NCBI GenBank assembly: GCA_910578285.1
Contig: CAJTQL010000010.1
Location: 1-64,000 of the forward strand
DNA length: 64,000 bases
Origin: an uncultured Helicobacteraceae bacterium
Lineage (GTDB): Bacteria; Campylobacterota; Campylobacteria; Campylobacterales; Helicobacteraceae
Direction of reading: 5' to 3'
Shown: positions 52,411 to 59,839 of the stretch, one piece after another
Numbering within the stretch: position 1 is the stretch's first letter
How the letters are laid out: every line of letters starts with the position of its first letter
Made by a program: the position numbers and the translations under genes
The notes under the pieces: generated by a model
What the model was told of the DNA's origin: nothing
What the model saw: the letters and a program-made list of their open reading frames with translations, nothing else
Databases searched by the model: none

Positions 52411-52901
52411 ACGACCAAATCAAAGAAGTTCTAAAAAAACAACAAAGCAAAGCAGACGAGAAGCTTACTCCAACCGAATCTGAACGCATGGTTGTGGGCT
52501 TTATGGTGGGTGAGGAAGAATTTGCCGTGCCCATTTTGAGTATTAAGGAAATTATCAAACCTATCGAATTTACCCGCGTGCCGGGCGTCCCTGCCTATGT
52601 CATGGGCGTATTCAATCTTCGCGGAACGGTCATTCCGCTCATCAATTTGCGTCTCAAGTTTGGCTTGCCTCCCGAGCGCCAAAATGAAGACACGCGCTAT
52701 ATCGTCATGAACGAAAATGACCAGATTCTTGGTTTTCTTGTTGATAGATTGACAGAATCTGTGCGCTTCAAAGAAAGCAATATCGACCCCGCGCCCGAGA
52801 CGATTCAAGAAGGTGAGAACATCATCTATGGTGTAGGCAAAAAAGACGATAGAATCATCACAATCCTCAAAACCGAAGGGTTGCTCAAGCGCTCGTTTTA
52901 G
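52407..52901 (+). CDS. cheW: CheW chemotaxis coupling protein
   Basis: 164-aa CheW with a charged N-terminal leader, then FMVGEEEFAVPILSIKEIIK, FTRVPGVPAYVMGVFNLRGTVIPLINLRLKFGL and a conserved C-terminal region. It links receptors to CheAY. The ATG overlaps the cheAY stop (ATGA). Confidence 0.95.
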   Translation: MNDQIKEVLKKQQSKADEKLTPTESERMVVGFMVGEEEFAVPILSIKEIIKPIEFTRVPGVPAYVMGVFNLRGTVIPLINLRLKFGLPPERQNEDTRYIVMNENDQILGFLVDRLTESVRFKESNIDPAPETIQEGENIIYGVGKKDDRIITILKTEGLLKRSF

Positions 52902-52912
52902 GAGCAGTGGCG

Positions 52913-53548
52913 ATGACACGTTTGGCCGTGTTTGATTTCGATTCGACACTAATGGACGGCGAGACGATTGACTTTTTGGCACGTGCGCATGGCGTTGGTG
53001 ATGAGGTTGCGCAAATTACCGAGAGAGCGATGCAAGGCGAGCTTGACTTTTTTGAGAGTTTGCAACATCGCGTGAGTCTGCTTGCGGGCTTGCCCCTAGA
53101 ACGTGTGCAGCAAATTTGCGCCAATCTGCCTCTTATGAACGGTGCAGCTGATGTCATTCTGTGGCTCAAGGCGAATGGATATATCGTTGTTGTGTTTAGC
53201 GGCGGATTCCATCTCGCGACAGGCTTTGCGCAAAGTAAGCTTGGGTTTGATGCTGCATTTGCAAACACTCTCCATCACAAAGATGATATTTTGAGCGGCA
53301 AAGTGGGCGGCGAGATGATGTTTTCGCATTCAAAGGGCGACATGTTGCTTCGCTTGCGCTCACTTTTGGGTATTGATTCTGATTCCATAGTTGTCGTGGG
53401 CGATGGCGCGAATGACCTTTCGATGTTCGCACATGCGACTCATCGTGTCGCATTTTGTGCTAAACATGTTTTAAAAGAAAAAGCGACATTTTGTGTCGAT
53501 TCTAAAGATTTGCGTATGCTTATTCCTTACTTACAAAACCTAGAATGA
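52913..53548 (+). CDS. serB: Phosphoserine phosphatase
   Basis: 211-aa HAD-superfamily enzyme releasing serine from phosphoserine. Motif I FDFDSTLMDGETID, motif II VVFSGGF, lysine-containing motif III and motif IV VVGDGANDLSM are intact. ATG at 52913 with AGGAG is chosen over GTG two codons earlier. It follows cheW after 11 bases. Confidence 0.92.
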   Translation: MTRLAVFDFDSTLMDGETIDFLARAHGVGDEVAQITERAMQGELDFFESLQHRVSLLAGLPLERVQQICANLPLMNGAADVILWLKANGYIVVVFSGGFHLATGFAQSKLGFDAAFANTLHHKDDILSGKVGGEMMFSHSKGDMLLRLRSLLGIDSDSIVVVGDGANDLSMFAHATHRVAFCAKHVLKEKATFCVDSKDLRMLIPYLQNLE

Positions 53549-53610
53549 TGAAGCTTTCGTTCTCTCCTCTTGTTTTAATGAACATATCACAATCCTTTAG
53601 AGGAGCTATA

Positions 53611-54213
53611 ATGAGATTTATTCTATTTCTATTCTTAGTGGCGAGCGCATGGGCTGGTTTGTTTGAAGATTTTTTGCATGCAACGCGGCTCACGCAGTTC
53701 TCTGTCAATGTTTTGCATAATGAGCAACGTAATTTCGAGCTGTTCGCACGCGAGATTGAACATTTCTCATGTCTTAGTGATAAGGGCAAGAAAGGGGCAA
53801 TTGCGCAGCTTGGCGTGCTGCAAGAATGGATACAGAACAATGCAACAGAGATTGAGAACAATCTCCAAAACTATATGCGGCAATATTTGCGCTCGACATT
53901 GAGCAATGTAGAGATGCAAAGTATTCTTGAAATTTTGGACAATTCTGCCTATGGCAAACGTCTGCGTACGCACATGCAACAATATAATCTTGATATTCTC
54001 AATCTCCCTTTCGAGACATCATCTACGTTCTACCCGAGCGCCAAAGAGGAGCAAGATATTGCGCCAGAAAAGTTGCATATTTTCTTAAAATTTATATCTT
54101 TTGAGACAAAACGACAGATTCTAGTGGGCAACAAAATCTATCGCAAAGATTTGCAGCAAGGAATCCAAAAACTACAAGAGATTTTTATCAAAGAAGGTTG
54201 TGCGATTGAATAG
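53611..54213 (+). CDS. Exported protein of unknown function, 200 aa
   Basis: Start fixed by GAGGAG five bases before ATG; the first ~18 residues are a signal peptide (RFILFLFLVASAWA). The mature protein is helical and acidic, with one Cys near the start (HFSCLSDKGKKGA) and one near the end (EGCAIE) that could form a disulfide. FETKRQILVGNKIYRKDLQQ-like C-terminal sequence suggests a folded periplasmic domain. No family recognised. Confidence 0.7.
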   Translation: MRFILFLFLVASAWAGLFEDFLHATRLTQFSVNVLHNEQRNFELFAREIEHFSCLSDKGKKGAIAQLGVLQEWIQNNATEIENNLQNYMRQYLRSTLSNVEMQSILEILDNSAYGKRLRTHMQQYNLDILNLPFETSSTFYPSAKEEQDIAPEKLHIFLKFISFETKRQILVGNKIYRKDLQQGIQKLQEIFIKEGCAIE

Positions 54214-54214
54214 A

Positions 54215-54290
54215 TGGTGGGTCCTGTAGGATTTGAACCTACGACCAATCGGTTATGAGCCGACTGCTCTAACCACTGAGCTAAGGACCC
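54215..54290 (-). tRNA. tRNA-Met (anticodon CAU)
   Basis: Minus strand: acceptor GGGTCCT/AGGACCC, anticodon stem TCGGC..with loop CTCATAA, T-loop GGTTCAAATCC and encoded CCA. Elongator Met is the default reading; a tRNA-Ile with lysidine-modified CAU is possible and depends on identity elements not judged here. Its 5' ten bases overlap the rodA stop region. Confidence 0.9.
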
Positions 54291-55414
54291 TTACGATGCA
54301 CAAAATGCTGCACATTATACACAAAATTAAATTTAAAAGCAAGCAAGCTTTCGATGATTCCAAAGAGAATCATAAAAGTTACAAAGCTGCTCCCACCATA
54401 GCTAAAAAGCGGCAGCGGAATCCCAACCACAGGCAGCAGCCCAATAACCATTGCGATGTTTACAGCTGTGTAGATAAAGAGCATGAGCCCCACGCTGAAC
54501 GCGACACATTTGAGCAGATAGTCTTTCGGGTCATTCAGTGCGATTGAGAGGATATAGAGAATGAGCAGCAGATAGAGAATGAGCAATCCAATAGAACCCC
54601 AAAAGCCAAAACGTTCGGCAAAATAGGCAAAGATAAAATCACTCGTGGCAATGGGCAAAAATTTGAGCTGCGCCTGCGTGGCTTCAGTTTTGGTTTTGCC
54701 ACTATATCCGCCCGAACCAATCGCAATCAAGGATTGTTTAATTTGATAGGCGGGCTCCTCTTTGAGGAATTCCATAACGCGTTTGCGTTGATAGTCTTTG
54801 ATGAGTGGGCTTGTGTAGAGAATCGGAGCAAGCAGGGCGAACATAGCAATAATAGTCAGCCAGATTTTGTAATGCACACCAACGAGAAAGAGTGTCCCGA
54901 AGCAGACAACAAGCACGGCAATCGTTGTGCCCAAGTCGGGTTGCATGAGAATGAGTGCAGCAGGCAACATGATATAGAGGCTTAGTATGAGAAACTTGCG
55001 CAATCGATAGCCGCCTTTGGGTGGAGGGTTTTGTGCGATTTTGTAGGCAAGCATTAAAATAAGCGCGGGCTTGATGATTTCCGAAGGTTGGAGCGTGAAA
55101 TGGATAAGCGGCAGCTCGAGCCAACGTTGCGCGCCCATACCTCTATCCACGCCCACCAAATCAGTCAGCACCAAGAGCCCGATTCCGAGCCAATAGAATC
55201 CGGGAATGAGCCAGATAAAGTTACGAATAGGAAAGAGCGTAATGGCGGCAAATACGGCTATTCCAATAGAGGTGTAGATGAGATGTTTTTGCGAGAGTGT
55301 TTGGTTGATTTCAGCAATGAGGATTGCCGATAAGACGATGAGTGGCAACACAAAAAGCGGCAAGATATAATCGATATGTGCAAGAACCTTGCGGTTAAAA
55401 AGGCGCTCAAACAC
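54281..55414 (-). CDS. rodA: RodA/FtsW-type peptidoglycan glycosyltransferase
   Basis: 377-aa SEDS protein with about ten helices. DRGMGAQRWLELPLIHFTLQPSEIIKPALI, LMQPDLGTTI and the C-terminal VVGIPLPLFSYGGSSFVTFMILFG are family signatures. With a class B PBP it polymerises peptidoglycan for elongation. RodA is favoured over FtsW by the N-terminal layout (HIDYILPLFVLPLIVLS). Its last codons and stop lie inside the tRNA-Met gene on the same strand. Confidence 0.87.
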   Translation of the reverse strand: MFERLFNRKVLAHIDYILPLFVLPLIVLSAILIAEINQTLSQKHLIYTSIGIAVFAAITLFPIRNFIWLIPGFYWLGIGLLVLTDLVGVDRGMGAQRWLELPLIHFTLQPSEIIKPALILMLAYKIAQNPPPKGGYRLRKFLILSLYIMLPAALILMQPDLGTTIAVLVVCFGTLFLVGVHYKIWLTIIAMFALLAPILYTSPLIKDYQRKRVMEFLKEEPAYQIKQSLIAIGSGGYSGKTKTEATQAQLKFLPIATSDFIFAYFAERFGFWGSIGLLILYLLLILYILSIALNDPKDYLLKCVAFSVGLMLFIYTAVNIAMVIGLLPVVGIPLPLFSYGGSSFVTFMILFGIIESLLAFKFNFVYNVQHFVHRKGP

Positions 55415-55423
55415 AGCTTGTCC

Positions 55424-56407
55424 TTATGCTGTCATGATTTGTGCCATTTCGAGTAGACGATGTGAGTAGCCCCATTCGTTGTCATACCACGCCATGACTT
55501 TGAGCAAATCGTCTGCGACAATGAATGTCAAATCTGCTGCCACAATGCAGCTATGAGAGTCATTGTAAAAATCACTTGAGACACCATATTCAGAATCAAC
55601 GCGCAAAATGCCTGCCAAATCGCTCTTTGCATGCTCATAGAATATCGCATTCACGCTTTCGGCGCTCGCGCGTTTTTTGAGCTTCACATTCACATCGAGC
55701 ATCGAGACATCAGGCACAGGCACACGGATAGAATGCCCATGCAGCTTGTCTTTGAATTGCGGCAAGACACGACACAATGCTTTTGCAGCTCCCGTGGTGG
55801 TTGGAATGATATTTGCTGCGGCTGCACGTGAACGGCGAAAGTCGCTTTTGTGGGCAGAATCGAGCAGTTTTTGGTCGTTGGTGTAGGAATGCACGGTGAG
55901 AATTGTGCCTTTTTCAACACCAAAATAGCGGTCGAGCAGCATGGCAATGGGCGCGAGGCAATTGGTTGTGCAGCTTGCGTTGCTTATGATAGGCTGCCCT
56001 GTATAGAGGTTGTCATTCACTCCACGCACAAATGTTGGGGTGGAATCTGTCGCGGGCGCCGAGATGATGACTTTGCGCACGCCCTTGTCGATGTGGTGTT
56101 GCACTGATTTTGTATCAAGAAATAGCCCGCTTGATTCGATGACAACCTCTGCGCCAAAATTGGCGAAGTTGGGGGAAGTATTGGCGAGCAGATAGGGAAT
56201 CTTGCTATTGCCAATGACGAGGTGTTCGTCCTCGACTTTGACGTCTAGTCCGCCATGTACGCTATCAAAGCGCAAGCTATATGCAGCTGAATCAAGTGGC
56301 ATTATATCAGCAACGGCGACAATTTTAAACGCAGGATTTTGCGTTGCAATCCGCAACAAAGCGCGCCCAATGCGACCGCAACCATTGATAGCAATTTTGA
56401 CTGCCAT
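55424..56407 (-). CDS. gap: Glyceraldehyde-3-phosphate dehydrogenase
   Basis: 327-aa enzyme of glycolysis/gluconeogenesis with INGCGRIGRALLR, the catalytic Cys in SNASCTTNCLAP, RRSRAAAANIIPTTTGAAKA and WYDNEWGYSHRL. The residue after the second beta strand is Asp (VADIMPL), which favours NAD over NADP. Nine bases before rodA. Confidence 0.95.
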   Translation of the reverse strand: MAVKIAINGCGRIGRALLRIATQNPAFKIVAVADIMPLDSAAYSLRFDSVHGGLDVKVEDEHLVIGNSKIPYLLANTSPNFANFGAEVVIESSGLFLDTKSVQHHIDKGVRKVIISAPATDSTPTFVRGVNDNLYTGQPIISNASCTTNCLAPIAMLLDRYFGVEKGTILTVHSYTNDQKLLDSAHKSDFRRSRAAAANIIPTTTGAAKALCRVLPQFKDKLHGHSIRVPVPDVSMLDVNVKLKKRASAESVNAIFYEHAKSDLAGILRVDSEYGVSSDFYNDSHSCIVAADLTFIVADDLLKVMAWYDNEWGYSHRLLEMAQIMTA

Positions 56408-56461
56408 AACCTACCTCCTAATCGTCTTATATTATAACAAAAAGCGCCTAAAAACGCGCAA

Positions 56462-57001
56462 CTAGTAAAGCGCGAAGTCGTAATAGCCAACGCTCAACAT
56501 AAGACGATGGTTTTGTGTCGTGAGCGACAAGGGGATATTCGAGCGAGGGCGCGCATAGCGATAGGAGGTTTCAATGCCAAATTTGTCGATGAGTGGCACA
56601 AATGCGCCTATTTCGATTGTCGCGCCATGCAGACGATATTGCCGTTCGGATTTTGTGTTGAGCGGCAAATTGCCAAGCTCATAGCCTGCCTGCACAAAAG
56701 GCACGACAAAGCGCGTTACAAAACCGCTTCCAATTTGGAATGAGACGCTATAGAGTCCATTTTTATAATTCTCGCCCGCAGCGCCATCAAGCACACCATA
56801 GAGTGTGAATGGGGCAGAGAATTTGACGCCACGCTTGATTCCAAAATAGAGCCCATCGTGGTTTGTTGAATAGTTTCTGTCGCCTTTGTGGTGGAGAATC
56901 TGCCGAGTCGCGCCGATATTAAAAGCGCCAAATTGCGTTGTTTCAGCTAGGGCAGAGTCTGTTAGGCTGACAAGAAAAAGAATGAGGAATACGCGTGCCA
57001 T
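56462..57001 (-). CDS. Probable outer-membrane beta-barrel protein, 179 aa
   Basis: Begins with a signal peptide (ARVFLILFLVSLTDSALA) from the ATG at 57001; an upstream extension of 42 basic residues is unlikely. The mature part alternates Gly/aromatic beta strands (FGAFNIGATRQIL, GLYFGIKRGVKF, FTLYGVLDGAAG, FVVPFVQAGYELG, IEIGAFVPLIDKFG, MLSVGYYDFALY) and ends in an aromatic residue, consistent with an 8-stranded barrel. No family recognised. It precedes gap on the same strand by 54 bases. Confidence 0.7.
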   Translation of the reverse strand: MARVFLILFLVSLTDSALAETTQFGAFNIGATRQILHHKGDRNYSTNHDGLYFGIKRGVKFSAPFTLYGVLDGAAGENYKNGLYSVSFQIGSGFVTRFVVPFVQAGYELGNLPLNTKSERQYRLHGATIEIGAFVPLIDKFGIETSYRYARPRSNIPLSLTTQNHRLMLSVGYYDFALY

Positions 57002-57121
57002 TGATTGATTTTTGTCCTTTTGGTTTTTGCTGATTATAGCGCGAAAAAGTTTTCGAATCGTGATTTGATATATGATTTGTCGGTGTGAAGCGATGGCGAT
57101 TTGCTTCTTTCCGTTTGATTT

Positions 57122-57155
57122 CGTCATTGCGAGGTTTTAGCCGAAGCAATCAACG
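57122..57155 (+). repeat. CGTCATTGCGA..GCAATCAACG element, copy 3
   Basis: CGTCATTGCGAGG, an 11-base middle, then GAAGCAATCAACG; related to 3311-3350 and 15583-15608. It lies in the 270-base divergent spacer between the barrel-protein gene and dus, which otherwise shows only a TATAAT-like -10 (GCTATAATATC near 57200) facing dus. Confidence 0.6.
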
Positions 57156-57272
57156 CCATCAAACAACCTAGAATCATTGCTAGCCCCGTTCAAAGTTATG
57201 CTATAATATCCCAAAAGAGGAGGGATTGCAGCATGTATTTGTTGAATTATTGGAGTTTGGGACTTTGATTGC

Positions 57273-58217
57273 ATGCTGAATCTCCAAAATATCTTGATTT
57301 TAGCGCCACTTGCTGGCTATACCGATGTACCTTTTCGCAGTGTTGTTAAAGATTTTGGCGCAGATTTGACCGTAAGCGAAATGATTAGCTCGCATGCGCT
57401 CGCGTTCAAGAATGTCCGCACGCAAAAAATGCTCGAAAAAGCCCCAAACGAAACACCATATAGCGTGCAGGTGAGTGGCAGCACACCACAGATTATGGTG
57501 CGCGCTATCGAGCGGCTCAATCTCGAAGAGGGAATCGACATTGTCGATTTCAATTGTGGTTGTCCTGCCCCAAAGGTTGCTAATCATGGCAATGGCAGTG
57601 CGCTTTTGAAAGATTTAAATCTACTTGTTGCAATGTTGCGGCTGATTAAGAAACATAGCAATGCACCCCATACGAGTGTTAAGGTGCGGATTGGATTTGA
57701 CCGCAAGATTCCTGAAGAAATTGCCCATGCTTTGAATGATACTGATGTCGATTTTGTGGTTGTGCATGGGCGCACACGTTCTGATGGATATAAAAAAGAC
57801 AGAATTGACTATGATTCGATTGCACGCATGAAAAAAATTCTTAAAAAGCCGATTATTGCCAATGGTGAGATTGATTGCCCGAAAAAGGCAAATGAGGTGC
57901 GCGAGCAAACAGGTGCTGATGGGTTGATGATTGGGCGAGCAGCACTACAAGCGCCATGGATTTTTACGATGATTAAAAATGACGTAGAGATTAGTGGCGA
58001 ACAAGAAGTTGCCTTGCGCTATCAGATTGCTCACAAGCATCTCGAAAAGATGGTGGATTTCTATGGACAACGAGGTGTGATTATCTATCGTAAAAATTTG
58101 CATAATTATGCTAAAGGCTTGCAGGGTGCTAGCGAATTTCGTTGCAAGGTGAATCGTATCGAGGATTTTAACGAAATGCGAGCAGCGATTGAGGGGTTTT
58201 TTGCTCCGCTTTTATAA
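57273..58217 (+). CDS. dus: tRNA-dihydrouridine synthase
   Basis: 314-aa FMN enzyme reducing uridines in tRNA D-arms. APLAGYTDVPFRSVVKDFGA, VQVSGSTPQIMVRA, the catalytic Cys in DFNCGCPAPKVANHGNG, VKVRIGFD, VVHGRTR and PIIANGEID are present. A DusB-like member by overall look. The RBS is weak (TTGGAG 20 bases before ATG). ABC-F follows after 17 bases. Confidence 0.9.
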   Translation: MLNLQNILILAPLAGYTDVPFRSVVKDFGADLTVSEMISSHALAFKNVRTQKMLEKAPNETPYSVQVSGSTPQIMVRAIERLNLEEGIDIVDFNCGCPAPKVANHGNGSALLKDLNLLVAMLRLIKKHSNAPHTSVKVRIGFDRKIPEEIAHALNDTDVDFVVVHGRTRSDGYKKDRIDYDSIARMKKILKKPIIANGEIDCPKKANEVREQTGADGLMIGRAALQAPWIFTMIKNDVEISGEQEVALRYQIAHKHLEKMVDFYGQRGVIIYRKNLHNYAKGLQGASEFRCKVNRIEDFNEMRAAIEGFFAPLL

Positions 58218-58234
58218 AAAAATAAGGAAACGCA

Positions 58235-59830
58235 ATGGTTCAAGTCATCAATTTAAATATGCATTATAGCACAAAAAAACTCTTTGAGAATGTGAATCTC
58301 AAATTAGATGCACATAAGCGCTATGGATTGATTGGCGCAAATGGTGCGGGAAAGAGTACGTTTTTGAAGATTCTAAGTGGCGAAATCGAAGCGACTAGCG
58401 GCGAAATTGTCTTTCAGCCCGGTTCGCGTCTTGGTGTTTTGGGGCAAGACCAATTTGCATTTGAAGATTTTAGCCTTAAAGACGCCGTGCTTTATGGCAA
58501 TAAGCGGCTTTATGATGCGCTGAAAGAAAAAGAACATCTTTATGAAACTGCTGATTTGAATGATGAAAAAGTTAATGAACGTTTGGGTGAGCTCGAGATT
58601 GTTTGTGCTGAAGAAGATCCAACGTATGAATATGATGTCATCATTGAAAAGCTGCTCGAAGATTTAGGTTTTGATTCGACTCTCCATGATGAAAAAATGC
58701 GCACACTCACAGGTGGCGATAAATTTAAGATTTTGCTTGCGCAAGTGTTGTTTCCAAACCCTGATATTCTCTTTTTGGACGAACCAACGAACAATCTCGA
58801 CTTGAAAACAATTAGCTATCTCGAAGACCGATTGATTGCCCATGAAGGAACAATGGTTGTGATTAGTCATGATAGACATTTTTTAAATAGCGTCTGCACA
58901 CACATTCTTGATTTGGATTTTCGGCAAGTGCGCGAGTTTAGTGGCAATTATGATGATTGGTATATCGCTTCAACTTTGATTGCCAAACAACGCGAAATGG
59001 AACGTAATAAAAAGCTAAAAGAAAAAGAAGAGCTTGAAAATTTTATCGCGCGTTTTTCAGCAAACGCATCAAAGGCACGTCAGGCAACAAGCCGACAAAA
59101 ACAGCTTGAAAAGCTCGATATTCAAGTGCTCGAGGTTTCAAGTCGCCGAGACCCGAGTATTGTTTTTAAGCCTAATCGTTCCATTGGTAATGAAGCGCTG
59201 AAGGTAGAGGATTTGAGTTTTGCCTATGGTGATGTGCCGATTCTAAAAAAGCTCAATCTCACAATCTTGCCCGGTGATAAAATTGCTTTGATTGGACGCA
59301 ATGGAATTGGTAAAAGTACATTTTGTAAATTAATTTGTGAAGAAATGCCATCCCAAAATGGCAATATTCAATGGGGAGCAACGATTGAACGTAGCTATTT
59401 TCCACAGAATGCAACCGAGATTGTACATGGCAAAGAAAGTCTCTATGAATGGTTACGTGGATTTGACAAGAAAAAAGAAAGCGGTGAGATTCGCAATGCA
59501 CTTGGTCGCATGCTTTTTAGCGGTGAGGAGCAAGAAAAAAGTGTCGAATCTTTAAGTGGTGGCGAAAAGCATCGCATGCTTTTAAGTAAAATCATGCTTG
59601 AAGGTGGCAATTTTCTTGTCCTCGATGAACCCACTAATCATCTTGACCTTGAGGCGATTATTGCGCTCGGTGAGGCTCTCTATCGTTTTCAAGGCAATGT
59701 GATTTGTGTGAGCCATGATAGAGAGCTGATTGACGCATTTGCAAATCGTATTATTGAAATGAAAGAGAATAATGAAGTGATTGATTTTCGAGGGAGCTAT
59801 GAAGAATATTTGGAAACTCAAAAAGCATAA
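58235..59830 (+). CDS. ABC-F family ATPase (Uup/YbiT/EttA group)
   Basis: 531 aa with two ATPase domains and no membrane part. The first has GANGAGKST, LTGGDKFKILLAQ and ILFLDEPTNNLD; the second has GRNGIGKST, LSGGEKHRMLLSK and FLVLDEPTNHLD. Between them lies a charged linker (EMERNKKLKEKEELENFIARF) that reaches the ribosomal P-site tRNA in this family. It acts in translation, relieving stalls or sensing energy. Placement just before alaS fits. YbiT-like is my best guess. Confidence 0.9.
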   Translation: MVQVINLNMHYSTKKLFENVNLKLDAHKRYGLIGANGAGKSTFLKILSGEIEATSGEIVFQPGSRLGVLGQDQFAFEDFSLKDAVLYGNKRLYDALKEKEHLYETADLNDEKVNERLGELEIVCAEEDPTYEYDVIIEKLLEDLGFDSTLHDEKMRTLTGGDKFKILLAQVLFPNPDILFLDEPTNNLDLKTISYLEDRLIAHEGTMVVISHDRHFLNSVCTHILDLDFRQVREFSGNYDDWYIASTLIAKQREMERNKKLKEKEELENFIARFSANASKARQATSRQKQLEKLDIQVLEVSSRRDPSIVFKPNRSIGNEALKVEDLSFAYGDVPILKKLNLTILPGDKIALIGRNGIGKSTFCKLICEEMPSQNGNIQWGATIERSYFPQNATEIVHGKESLYEWLRGFDKKKESGEIRNALGRMLFSGEEQEKSVESLSGGEKHRMLLSKIMLEGGNFLVLDEPTNHLDLEAIIALGEALYRFQGNVICVSHDRELIDAFANRIIEMKENNEVIDFRGSYEEYLETQKA

Positions 59831-59839
59831 GGAGTAATG

